Source: Bacillus sp. sid0103 (lineage in GTDB: Bacteria; Bacillota; Bacilli; Bacillales_B; DSM-18226). From it: a DNA stretch of 64,000 nucleotides. The position numbers and the translations under genes are program-made. The number at the start of each line of letters is the position of its first letter. Positions within the stretch are counted from its first letter, which is position 1. The DNA lies in contig NZ_JAHUWN010000025.1 in NCBI RefSeq assembly GCF_019219025.1, forward strand, positions 1-64,000, written 5' to 3'. The notes under the pieces were generated by a model. It searched no databases, was not told the DNA's origin, and saw nothing but the letters and a program-made list of their open reading frames with translations. Shown one piece after another: positions 25,646 through 33,689 of the stretch.

Positions 25646-26298
25646 AAAATCTTCGATACTCGTGGCGGCCATTTATAAAATATGGAAAAAAACTAGAGGT
25701 TGAGGAAAATGAAGTCGTGTACAATCAGGGAAGTGAAGGCAAGGGCTTTTTCTACTTAGCTAAGGGTGGAATAAAGATTACCCTCCTTTCTCATGAAGGA
25801 GTGGAGCGAACCGTTAATTATGTTCCTGAAGGGATGTTGTTTGGGGAACATGGTGCTAGAAATGAACCCTATTTAACCTCTGCCATTTCAAACGGTCAAT
25901 CCGAAATCTATTTTTTCTCAGATGAAGCTTTATTGATGATTTGTAAAGAACATCCTGAGGCAGCAGGTATTTTTACCAATTCATTAATCTATAAATTTAG
26001 GATACTGGCAGAAATTATTGCCTTTCTCAATTCCCCTGTTGAACAGCAAATGGCTCATTTCCTTTTAAAATTGATAAGCGAAAATGGTAATGTTTCCATT
26101 GATCAGACATCGTTTGCCCGCTACATAGGGACCTCTCGAATCACGGTAAATAAAATACTTAATAAGTGGAAGAACCAAAAATGGATCCAAATCTCAAACC
26201 GTACAATCGACATCCTGGATATCAATCGATTAAAAGAACTAAGAGACTCTGGTGCGATAAACATTTCAAACTTGGATATTTTAATGTTAACAATTTAA
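25642..26298 (+). CDS. Crp/Fnr-family regulator 2
   Basis: The 218-residue protein is a diverged paralogue of the preceding gene product, with the same layout. The effector barrel contains VYNQGSEGKGFFYLAKGGIKI, a long helix follows, and the HTH_Crp domain has IGTSRITVNKILNKW. The gene starts within the stop of the first one (ATGA overlap), so the two proteins are probably made in fixed ratio and could heterodimerise or sense different signals. The pair adjoins the aromatic transporter and anthranilate operon, and TGTNA-N6-TNACA sites occur at those promoters. Control of that regulon is an inference from position and site geometry. Confidence 0.88.
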   Translation: MKNLRYSWRPFIKYGKKLEVEENEVVYNQGSEGKGFFYLAKGGIKITLLSHEGVERTVNYVPEGMLFGEHGARNEPYLTSAISNGQSEIYFFSDEALLMICKEHPEAAGIFTNSLIYKFRILAEIIAFLNSPVEQQMAHFLLKLISENGNVSIDQTSFARYIGTSRITVNKILNKWKNQKWIQISNRTIDILDINRLKELRDSGAINISNLDILMLTI

Positions 26299-26476
26299 GT
26301 ATTCTTAGATACACAAGTAGATTTTATAAGAAAGCGAACCCATCATAGACTGAACTTTTCATTTTCAAAGAAGCAGGTCATATGCCAATTATTGAGCACC
26401 AAGATAAATACAATCAATTTACTCTTAGAATTTTTTGCACCGTGTGGGATAAGTGGAATATAAACAGGGAAAAAGT

Positions 26477-26519
26477 AAAAAATCCGGGTGAATTCTTAGT
26501 AGAATTCACCCGGATTTTA
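26477..26519. terminator. Bidirectional terminator
   Basis: A perfect 18-bp stem (AAAATCCGGGTGAATTCT, 26479-26496, and its complement 26501-26518) with a 4-base loop separates the convergent regulator gene and DoxX gene. A/T tails on both sides allow termination on either strand. Nothing else is evident between 26299 and 26551. Confidence 0.9.
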
Positions 26520-26551
26520 TTTAGAGTAGGACAAATTCATTAATTTGTGCC

Positions 26552-26950
26552 TTATGGCTTATAAAATAATACGTAATCCCCAGGTCCAATTAGGGCCACA
26601 CCAAGGACAACTGCAATCAAAATGAAGTTGTATTCATAGCCTCCTTCAGTAAGCCAAAAGCCATTTTTGAGATGGACGGTAAAAATCGCGTCAATCATAA
26701 CGATAATGATTAGTATTGCCCCAAGCCATGTCAGCAAGCCAGCCGAAAAAAGGAGACCTCCAATTAGTTCGAATAATCCTGCTAAAATCGCCCAAGTTAT
26801 TCCACCCGTCTTGATTCCAATCGACCCTAACCATTGACCGAACTTGACTGGACCCGGTCCACCGAACCAACCAAATAACTTTTGGGCTCCATGTCCTACA
26901 AACGTAAGACCAACAGCCAATCGAATAATGAAAAGACCTAAATCTGCCAT
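26552..26950 (-). CDS. DoxX-family membrane protein
   Basis: The 132-residue protein has four hydrophobic helices and the DoxX hallmark near the start, LGLFIIRLAVGLTFVGHGAQKLFGWFGGPG (first 20 residues plus GHGAQKLFGWF). Bacillus homologues (YphP-neighbour or CatD-like) have been linked to redox and quinone-related functions, but the biochemical role is poorly defined. ATG 26950 has an AGGAT-type site. It lies alone between a bidirectional terminator and the end of the efflux operon; co-transcription from the efflux genes (54 bases away) is possible. Confidence 0.88.
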   Translation of the reverse strand: MADLGLFIIRLAVGLTFVGHGAQKLFGWFGGPGPVKFGQWLGSIGIKTGGITWAILAGLFELIGGLLFSAGLLTWLGAILIIIVMIDAIFTVHLKNGFWLTEGGYEYNFILIAVVLGVALIGPGDYVLFYKP

Positions 26951-27003
26951 TTTTTAATCCTACTTTCAATGGAAATTATATGAGTGGACCTTGATTTCCA
27001 CGA

Positions 27004-28875
27004 CTATTCTTTAACTCGTGACCGTTTAATAAAGAATGATAGAATCAAAGCTACAAATGCAATTCCCGTTGCAACCATAAAGGTATCATTAATTCCATCA
27101 ATTGTAGCTTGTTGCATGGTCTGACCATAAATCAAAAAGGTTGCAAGCTGCCCTCCCGCATCAGCCGGCATGTGTGTTAAAGCCCCCAAACTCTGCCCAA
27201 GATGCGCAAAATTACTAGCTATAAAAGGATTGGAGCTTGTGATGACACCACCATAATCACCTGCGTGCATCCCTTGCCTTGTCGTCATGACAGTAACAAG
27301 AAACGCCGTCCCAATACTTCCAGCCACCTGCCTTGCCGTATTTGAGGCAGCCGTACCATGCGCCCCCAGTTGTCGAGGTAATTGGTTAAGACCTTCTGTC
27401 ATGACTGTCATCATGATGAAGGACATACCAAACATCCGCATCACATATAGAAAAAGAATATGGCTATAGCTTGTAGTCATACTAAGACTGGTAAATCCCC
27501 ATGAAGTAATTACCGTAATTGTTAAGCCGATTACCGCAAGCCATTTTGAACCGATTTTATCAAAAAGAGCACCGGCAATTGGTGACATAATTCCCATCAC
27601 GATTGCACCTGGAAGCATCAATAAACCGGATTGTAATGCCGTAAAGCCGCGAATATTTTGCAAATAAATCGGGAGTAAGATCATTGCACCAAACATAGCC
27701 ATATTAACAAACATACTTATTATGGTCGTCAGCGAGAAAATATCATATTTAAAGACCCGTAAATCAAGCATTGGTTTCTCGGTAGTCAGTTCACGCCAGA
27801 CAAAGGCGATAATTGAAATAGTACCTATGAACAATGCTGATACTACGATAGTACTGGTCCAGCCATTATTCCCTGCTTCACTAAAGCCATATAACAAGAA
27901 CCCGAAACCTAATGTCGAAAATAAAAATCCTGGGAAATCAAATTTAGGATTCGTTACCTTGGTTACGTCCTTCATCCACATGAAGCTAAGAATTAAATCA
28001 AGGACTCCGATTGGAATGACAATGTCAAACAATAATCTCCATGAATAATGTCCAATGAGCCACCCGGATAATGTAGGACCAATTGCAGGAGCAAATATCA
28101 TAACTACACCCATAATTCCCATTGCCTTTCCACGTTTTTCTGGAGGAAACAATGTGAAAAAAACAGTCATTAACAGGGGCATAATAATACCAGCACCACA
28201 CGCTTGAATGATCCTTCCAATCATCAGCATACTAAAGTTGGCTGATAAGGAACAAACTAACGACCCTAAGGTGAATAGAAAAACAGCCGCAATCAATAGC
28301 TTCCTTGTTCCAAACTTTTCAATAAGGTAGGCTGATATAGGAATAGCGATCCCGTTCACTAACATATAACCGGTTGAGAGCCATTGAACGGTACTTGCAG
28401 AAATACCTAAATCATTCATAATATGTGGGATGGCCACATTAAGTAAGGTTTGATTTAGAATAGCAACAAAAGCACCGATCAGCAGAGCCGCAAGTAATTT
28501 TCCTGTTCCTGCATCGTTTTTTGCGTCTTTAACTGGTTGTATTGGTTGGTTCATTTCTTCTTTCTGCTGAACCTCAATTTTTACGTTTTTCAATGCTGAT
28601 TCAGAAATAGCTGAATCTTCCAGCGTTTTTTCCAATTGATCTGATAAATCTTGTTGATAATTCTTCTGGACTTTCGGATCACTCTGTTCCGTTCGAGTAC
28701 TACTTTCCTTAAACTCTTCAACCTTAAAATCAGTTTTACCAATATTCTCCTTAACCTCTTGCCTCATCATTTTCGTTTGATCATGGTTGGGTTTTTTTTG
28801 TTTCATCATCCTAAAATTGATGAAAAGCAATAACAACATGGCTAGTGTAATATAAACCGTGATATATATTGACAT
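27004..28875 (-). CDS. DHA2-family multidrug MFS transporter with N-terminal extension
   Basis: The 623-residue protein has a 14-helix EmrB/LmrB-like core starting near residue 127, with LLIGAFVAILNQTLLNVAIPHI, GYMLVNGIAIPISAYLIEKFGTRKLL, RIIQACGAGIIMPLLMTVFF and GPTLSGWLIGHYSWRLLF. Ahead of it lies an unusual extension: one membrane segment (about 4-20) and then about 100 charged residues with coiled-coil-like glutamine/glutamate/lysine content. The gene follows the HlyD-type adaptor gene by 8 bases. The two form an EmrAB-like pair probably exporting hydrophobic drugs. The extension could tether the pump to its adaptor or a regulator; that is speculation. Confidence 0.9.
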   Translation of the reverse strand: MSIYITVYITLAMLLLLFINFRMMKQKKPNHDQTKMMRQEVKENIGKTDFKVEEFKESSTRTEQSDPKVQKNYQQDLSDQLEKTLEDSAISESALKNVKIEVQQKEEMNQPIQPVKDAKNDAGTGKLLAALLIGAFVAILNQTLLNVAIPHIMNDLGISASTVQWLSTGYMLVNGIAIPISAYLIEKFGTRKLLIAAVFLFTLGSLVCSLSANFSMLMIGRIIQACGAGIIMPLLMTVFFTLFPPEKRGKAMGIMGVVMIFAPAIGPTLSGWLIGHYSWRLLFDIVIPIGVLDLILSFMWMKDVTKVTNPKFDFPGFLFSTLGFGFLLYGFSEAGNNGWTSTIVVSALFIGTISIIAFVWRELTTEKPMLDLRVFKYDIFSLTTIISMFVNMAMFGAMILLPIYLQNIRGFTALQSGLLMLPGAIVMGIMSPIAGALFDKIGSKWLAVIGLTITVITSWGFTSLSMTTSYSHILFLYVMRMFGMSFIMMTVMTEGLNQLPRQLGAHGTAASNTARQVAGSIGTAFLVTVMTTRQGMHAGDYGGVITSSNPFIASNFAHLGQSLGALTHMPADAGGQLATFLIYGQTMQQATIDGINDTFMVATGIAFVALILSFFIKRSRVKE

Positions 28876-28883
28876 ATTATCAC

Positions 28884-29537
28884 CTACTTCTGAATTCGCA
28901 CGGTTACGTTCATGCCCGGAACAATTGCAACACCTTTATTATCATCTATCGTTACTTTAACTGGAACAACTTGAGTAACTTTTGTGTAATTACCTGTCGT
29001 ATTTGAACTTGGTAATAAAGAAAATGTTCCCGCTGTCGCTAAGCCGATTTGTTGGACTTTCCCTTTTAACGTGCTATTTGGAAAAGCATCCACATAGATA
29101 TCGACATTTTGACCTACAGCAATTTCGTCGATGTCCGTTTCGTCAATATTTGCAGTAACCCATAATTTAGTTAGATCATATACTTGTGCCAGCGGCGTTC
29201 CTGCAGCAACAAAGGAATTTTGCACGGCATTATTTTGTACAATCGTTCCATCTGTTGGAAGTGTAACTTTCATCTTTTCAGGTGTTCCATCTTTCCCTGT
29301 TGTTGTGATTGTTCCTATAGTAGAATCCTTCGTAAAACGGTCACCAACATTGCCTTTCCAATCAGTTAATTTCCCGGATGCAGGAGCAGCTATGGTTACT
29401 TGTTGGCCAGCAATTTGCGCATTATCTGTCGTTAAATAGTTGGCAGTTCGATTGTAATAGGCATACCCCCCTACACCTGCTCCGACTAATACAAGTAACA
29501 TAATAATGTTCAATAAAAGTAAACGTTTCGTGCTCAT
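28884..29537 (-). CDS. HlyD/EmrA-type efflux adaptor
   Basis: The 217-residue protein has one N-terminal membrane anchor (about 7-27), then the biotinyl-lipoyl-like half motif QVTIAAPASGKLTDWKGNVGDRF. A beta-barrel region follows, with GTPLAQVYDLTKLWVTANIDETDIDEIAVGQNVDIYVDA. It lacks the long coiled-coil hairpin of Gram-negative adaptors, as is usual in Firmicutes. ATG 29537 follows GGAGTAAGG. It is the first gene of an operon with the DHA2 transporter and is divergent from a TetR regulator gene. Confidence 0.9.
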   Translation of the reverse strand: MSTKRLLLLNIIMLLVLVGAGVGGYAYYNRTANYLTTDNAQIAGQQVTIAAPASGKLTDWKGNVGDRFTKDSTIGTITTTGKDGTPEKMKVTLPTDGTIVQNNAVQNSFVAAGTPLAQVYDLTKLWVTANIDETDIDEIAVGQNVDIYVDAFPNSTLKGKVQQIGLATAGTFSLLPSSNTTGNYTKVTQVVPVKVTIDDNKGVAIVPGMNVTVRIQK

Positions 29538-29771
29538 TAACCTTACTCCTCCTCAAGTGCGCTTTGATAAAACCCATTTTTGCAAATGTATTAGTTCATC
29601 CATTCATACCACATTGCTAAATAAGAATTTGCCATTTGTTGGTTACGTTCTTTTCTCTGACATGTACATTATTCTCCTTTTTCATAAAATTTGTACTTAA
29701 AGTATATTTTTGTACTTTAATTATAGAACCTATCCTACCATTTTCAGAATACTCAAGCAATAAATAAATAA

Positions 29772-29799
29772 ACCATTAGTACAAAAGTATACTAATGGT
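29772..29799. promoter_or_regulatory. Probable TetR operator
   Basis: ACCATTAGTA (29772-29781) and TACTAATGGT (29790-29799) form a 10-bp inverted repeat with an 8-base spacer. A TATAAT (29809-29814) with a TGTGG extended element lies directly downstream towards the regulator gene. A second AT-rich stretch with repeated GTACTT near 29690-29720 may mark the efflux promoter. Confidence 0.7.
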
Positions 29800-29856
29800 C
29801 TATTGTGGTATAATTAAAATAGAGAAAAAGACAGACTTGACATAAGGGGAAAATGG

Positions 29857-30762
29857 ATGAATAAGAAAAAAAGGAATGTCATAGATAAAGCACATGAACT
29901 ATTTATTGAAAAGGGCTATCACGCTACATCCATTCAAGATATCTTGAATCATAGCGGAATTTCAAAGGGGTCTTTTTATAATTATTTTATTTCCAAAGGG
30001 GAATTGTTTAAAGCGGTTTATAATCTTATACTAGATAACATGAAAATGGAGAGAGATAAATTACTCATTGGGGAAGACATTACAGACAAAGACATTTTCA
30101 TTGAACAGGTCCATTTTATGATAGAACATAACAGAAAAAATAAATTAAATCAGCTCATTGAGGATGTGCTCGTATCTAATGAACCAGAGCTGATTAAATT
30201 TATAAAGCAAGGGAGATATTTATATTTAAAATGGATATATGAACGTTTTTTAAATATTTTCCCAAACAACCAAGCAAAATATATGATCGATTGTGCCGTT
30301 CTTTTTTCAGGAATGATGGAACATATTTTGAATACAAGTAATGTATTGCACGGAACGTTACAATTACGGCAAATTGCTGCTTACTGTTTGGAGCGTGTTA
30401 TGACGATTCTGGATGATATAAGTAGAAAGGACATCCAATTATTCGTACCAGAGGATATAAATCAACTACTTCCAAAATCAGATTACCATGATTTTTTTAA
30501 TAATGAATTTTCCATGGCCACATTGAATGTAAAAAAAGTGATTGAAAAGAAATTTGAAGCGGAAAATCCTAAAAGTGCCACGTATATAAATTTGTTATAT
30601 TTTATACAAGAAGAACTGATGAATAGTAAAGAAGATCCTAGAGAATTTTTAATTGAAAGTGCATTAACTACTTTGAAAACAGTAAGTGAAATAACTAACA
30701 CAAATGAATTTAACAGGTACGAGCAAATGTTAGCAAAAATGAATTTTTACCCAATTGTATAG
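29857..30762 (+). CDS. TetR/AcrR-family regulator of the efflux operon
   Basis: The 301-residue protein has an N-terminal TetR DNA-binding domain (about 5-52: DKAHELFIEKGYHATSIQDI, then HSGISKGSFYNYFISKGELF). The ligand domain is longer than the roughly 150 residues typical of the family, like regulators of the YhgD/FadR-related and LmrA-like groups. It is divergent from the HlyD/DHA2 pair, and a 28-bp inverted repeat overlaps its promoter. Auto-repression with drug-induced release is the expected mode. The ligand is unknown. ATG 29857 follows AAGGGGAAA. Confidence 0.88.
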   Translation: MNKKKRNVIDKAHELFIEKGYHATSIQDILNHSGISKGSFYNYFISKGELFKAVYNLILDNMKMERDKLLIGEDITDKDIFIEQVHFMIEHNRKNKLNQLIEDVLVSNEPELIKFIKQGRYLYLKWIYERFLNIFPNNQAKYMIDCAVLFSGMMEHILNTSNVLHGTLQLRQIAAYCLERVMTILDDISRKDIQLFVPEDINQLLPKSDYHDFFNNEFSMATLNVKKVIEKKFEAENPKSATYINLLYFIQEELMNSKEDPREFLIESALTTLKTVSEITNTNEFNRYEQMLAKMNFYPIV

Positions 30763-30776
30763 AAAATTCACAGAAA

Positions 30777-30814
30777 GAGCATGTTTTGATTGATTTTGTA
30801 TCAAAAACATGCTC
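30777..30814. terminator. Hairpin between convergent genes
   Basis: GAGCATGTTTTGAT pairs with ATCAAAAACATGCTC around TGATTTTGT. Neither flank has a long T-tract, so it may be a weak terminator for the TetR gene. Confidence 0.5.
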
Positions 30815-30953
30815 TAAGTTACAGGTGATAATTGGTTTCTTTTCGTTAAATCAGTTGAAATCTTTGAGGGTTTTTGACCAGCCATAAAGTTCTTTGGATC
30901 TCTACACCTATCATTTTTATTTCATGTAAAAATCTTTGTTCCAATTTAATTTA

Positions 30954-31343
30954 TTATTTTAACTTTTTCAATTTGTTCTCTGCTTTGATCCTATTCTCAG
31001 CTATTCTATATTTGACAATCTCGCTTATTAATTCATACGGAAGCGGCTTATCAATAGGGAATTGAACCGCCCCTTTAGAAGTTTTATATTCCGATAATTT
31101 ATGTTTGAATGTAGCAATACCACTAGACGTTGGATAGAAGCCTATATGATTTTTATAGGCAGCGAAATAAACAAGATTTCCTTTATAGGCAAAAGCAGGC
31201 ATTTGATAACTTATCTTTTCTTCGGCATCTGGTGCAGAATCTTTGATCACTTTTCTTAGCGAATTCAGTTTGTCCTGAACCTCGGGAGGAAATTGTTCAA
31301 TGTAATGATCAATAGATTGATAGGTAATTTTGTTTCCTTCCAT
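30954..31343 (-). CDS. DUF1801/YdhG-like iron-chaperone-fold protein
   Basis: The 129-residue protein matches the YdhG/frataxin-like DUF1801 family: YIEQFPPEVQDKLNSLRKVIKDSAPDAEEKISYQMPAF, YFAAYKNHIGFYPTSSGIATF and the closing KGAVQFPIDKPLPYELI segment. The B. subtilis relative has been described as a frataxin-like iron chaperone, but most homologues are uncharacterised. It starts at ATG 31343 behind a GGAGAGG-type site and appears to be a single-gene unit. Identification of the family is confident; the role is not. Confidence 0.85.
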   Translation of the reverse strand: MEGNKITYQSIDHYIEQFPPEVQDKLNSLRKVIKDSAPDAEEKISYQMPAFAYKGNLVYFAAYKNHIGFYPTSSGIATFKHKLSEYKTSKGAVQFPIDKPLPYELISEIVKYRIAENRIKAENKLKKLK

Positions 31344-31395
31344 AACTTTCTCCTCTCCTAAAATAGGCTTAATAATTATTATTTTACCATGATTT

Positions 31396-32082
31396 CTATA
31401 ATTTCACTTCAATCTTCTTTGCCACATAGATTTGGCCTTTTTGCATGTACTTTAGGCGAAATCCGGCCGGTACGCAGTTGAAAGTGATGGTCAAACCCAC
31501 ATCGGCGATAAGATTATTTCCCTCAACCTTCCAGTTCACGGATTGATAGAGTGGAAATCGATGGTGAAAATAGGTTTCCCCACAAACATTGGCAGCTTTC
31601 CATACATGACTGCGTCCCTTTACTTGGATTTTATTATTTGTAGCGGTGATTTCAAAATCGCGTTCAATCGTGTGGACTGGGTTGTCGATGTCCATCTCCT
31701 CGTAAGCCTTCCCACCATTTGCTGTTTCTACTTGTTGGAGGATATGTGCTTCCTTCTCTACTACCCATGTGCCAGTACCAAGGGTTATAATAACCACGAC
31801 TTCTTTTATTCCATCCTTATTAAGATCGATCACATGTAATTCAGGTATACGTGTTTCACTCATTGCTGCCGCCCACCCAAATGCTTCTACCACTTCTTTC
31901 CCAATTTTGACACGAAAATCAGTGTATATTTCTTCTCTTGGATTTAGTGTCGCGTATAAATAGACCCCTTCTTTCTTGTTTGCAACGACTAAGGATTGTA
32001 TTGGCTCGGTTGATTTTTCAGCAGATACTGTATTTGTTAGTAAAAATATTAGACAACCTAAGATTGAAAGTGTCCTTTTCAA
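31396..32082 (-). CDS. Secreted hypothetical protein
   Basis: I place the start at TTG 32082, 6 bases after GAGAAGGG. This gives a 228-residue protein with a clean signal peptide (LKRTLSILGCLIFLLTNTVSA) and removes 16 residues of non-signal sequence from the longer reading. A segment HVIDLNKDGIKEVVVIITLGTGT resembles an FG-GAP/VCBS-like calcium loop. I do not recognise a family with known function. The following gene downstream is convergent DUF1801 on the same strand, and the preceding gene is the GDSL esterase, separated by a terminator, so it has its own promoter. Confidence 0.7.
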   Translation of the reverse strand: MKRTLSILGCLIFLLTNTVSAEKSTEPIQSLVVANKKEGVYLYATLNPREEIYTDFRVKIGKEVVEAFGWAAAMSETRIPELHVIDLNKDGIKEVVVIITLGTGTWVVEKEAHILQQVETANGGKAYEEMDIDNPVHTIERDFEITATNNKIQVKGRSHVWKAANVCGETYFHHRFPLYQSVNWKVEGNNLIADVGLTITFNCVPAGFRLKYMQKGQIYVAKKIEVKL

Positions 32083-32177
32083 TGCTTTCCCTTCTCTCAA
32101 TGTGTTTGGCAATAGTTTGTGGCATATCAAAATTTTTCATGCTTTTGCATTTTTTTATTGATAATAAGGACAAAGAA

Positions 32178-32205
32178 AAATGGCAGTTGCATGCAACTGC
32201 CATTT
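32178..32205 (-). terminator. Perfect palindromic terminator of the GDSL esterase gene
   Basis: AAATGGCAGTTGCA and its exact complement form a 14-bp inverted repeat followed on the minus strand by TTTTTCTTTG, 28 bases after the stop at 32233. Confidence 0.85.
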
Positions 32206-32232
32206 CCTTAAGTTTCTACTATAAAGTTACAT

Positions 32233-33027
32233 TCACTTTAAAATGTGGTTTTGAAGCGGTGTTAGCTTCAATTCCTTGATGCCATCAAGCACAAGGCGGG
32301 CAATCTCCTTAGCTCCATTCTCCTGAAAGTGGGTGTTATCCTGAATGCCTTTCGGATAATTTTTGTTCGTTCCAGTCTCTAGCCAGAGGAAAATATCCTT
32401 AGTCCTTTCTGGACCGAGTTTCTGGAACAATACCTTACTTTTGGCAGTAAGGTCAATAACAGGTACATGTTCTTCCAGCCCAAGCTCCTTCATAGCAGTT
32501 GGATATGCTCCGTGGGAATCAAGCTCTAAACCTCCGGCCGTAAAATGTCGGCGTTCAACGGGAGTCACAAGTACCGGGATGGCTTGTTTGGCTCGGGCAC
32601 CATCAATATATTGTTTTAAATAGCTTTTATAGGTTGAGTACGGCTCTGTATACCGTCTTGAATCCTTAATTTTATCATTATGGCCAAATTGAATAAACAG
32701 GTAATCACCCTTTTCAATCTGTTTTAGGATGGATTTAAGTCTCCCCTCATCAATAAAACTTTTTGAACTCCTGCCAGATGAGGCCTCATTTTTGACTACA
32801 ATTTTATCATCAAAAAACATTGGAAAAACCTGACCCCAACCTGCTCGAGGTGCTGCCTTGCTTGTATAATTTGACACAGTTGAATCTCCAGCCAGATAAA
32901 CGGTTATCCAGTCTTTGTGGGTGTGCTCGGCATTCGTCATTTTTACAAAGTTGTTTCTAGAAATCCATAAGCAAACTAATAAAAACAAGGTTGCCAATAC
33001 TATTTTTCCTTTACCCTTATTCCGCAT
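32233..33027 (-). CDS. Secreted SGNH/GDSL esterase, rhamnogalacturonan acetylesterase-like
   Basis: The 264-residue protein has an N-terminal membrane/signal segment (about 8-26). The SGNH blocks follow: YLAGDSTVSNY (nucleophile Ser, block I), the Gly region in VVKNEASSGRSSKSF, FGHNDK (Asn, block III) and DNTHFQENGA (Asp/His, block V). This arrangement, and the GDSTVS start, fit rhamnogalacturonan acetylesterases (CE12, YxiM/YesT-like) that remove acetyl groups from pectin. No pectinase genes are nearby, so the substrate is uncertain. ATG 33027 follows GGAGGAG. A hairpin lies just upstream in the leader. Confidence 0.87.
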   Translation of the reverse strand: MRNKGKGKIVLATLFLLVCLWISRNNFVKMTNAEHTHKDWITVYLAGDSTVSNYTSKAAPRAGWGQVFPMFFDDKIVVKNEASSGRSSKSFIDEGRLKSILKQIEKGDYLFIQFGHNDKIKDSRRYTEPYSTYKSYLKQYIDGARAKQAIPVLVTPVERRHFTAGGLELDSHGAYPTAMKELGLEEHVPVIDLTAKSKVLFQKLGPERTKDIFLWLETGTNKNYPKGIQDNTHFQENGAKEIARLVLDGIKELKLTPLQNHILK

Positions 33028-33047
33028 ACTCTCCTCCTGTATCTTAA

Positions 33048-33071
33048 ACCGCCATAGTTTATTATGGCGGT
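33048..33071. promoter_or_regulatory. Hairpin in the leader of the GDSL esterase gene
   Basis: ACCGCCATA (33048-33056) pairs with TATGGCGGT (33063-33071) around a 6-base loop, about 20 bases before the ATG and close to the ribosome site. It could protect the mRNA 5' end or modulate translation. There is no T-tract for termination. Confidence 0.45.
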
Positions 33072-33149
33072 GATGACTTGCTGTTTATGCATCTTTGGTG
33101 ACTGTAATTCGTTCGAAAGAGGGGAACTGCCTACACCTGGGAGGATAAA

Positions 33150-33685
33150 GACGATTGGCGACCTAAAAGCCTGTGTGATAGACGTTAATAGATGTTATTG
33201 ATGACCCTAGTTCAAAAAAAGATGGTGAACGGTTGGCAATCTAGGTTTCTTGATTACCCTAATCCTTAAAAATGAGCTCGGACGGTCACCTATAGGGCTT
33301 ATTGATTACCCTAACACTCAAAAATATGCTCGGACGGTCACCTATAGGGCTTATTGATTACCCTAATCCTCAAAAATATGCTCGGACGGTCACCTATAGG
33401 GCTTATTGATTAGCCTAATCCTCAAAAATGAGCTCGGACGGTCACCTATCGAGCTTATTGATTACCCTAACTCTCAAAAATATGCTCGGACGGTCACCTA
33501 TAGGGCTTATTGATTACCCTAATCCTCAAAAATGAGCTCGGACGGTCACCTATCGAGCTTATTGATTACCCTAACACTCAAAAATGAGCTCCGAAGGTCA
33601 CCAATAGGGCTTATTGATTACCCTAACTCTCCAAAATAAGGACGGAAGGTCATCAATAGTCGGGATTGACGACCCTAACCCCATA
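33150..33685. repeat. 52-bp hairpin repeat array D (about 10 units, inverted orientation)
   Basis: TTGATTACCCTAA-type starts recur at 33198, 33250, 33302, 33354, 33406, 33458, 33510, 33562, 33614 and 33666, exactly 52 apart, with a degenerate copy before 33198. Units carry GGTCACCTATAGGGCTTATT, and the edge units carry GGTCATCAAT...ATTGACGACC, as in array A. Read on the minus strand the unit aligns with arrays A-C (CCCTAT, ACCGTC, ATTTTT). The array fills the gap 33072-33689 and ends next to the stop codon of the J-domain gene. Confidence 0.92.
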
Positions 33686-33689
33686 GAAT

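Noticed and set aside
31938..32279. 113-residue plus-strand reading frame
   Set aside because: It crosses the end of the GDSL gene, its palindromic terminator and the signal peptide of the secreted protein, all on the other strand.
33048..33071. Riboswitch in the GDSL esterase leader
   Set aside because: Only one simple hairpin is present, with no conserved core or terminator/antiterminator pair.
33198..33680. Array D as a coding tandem-repeat protein
   Set aside because: The 52-base period shifts the frame each unit and stops occur in all frames; no ribosome site.
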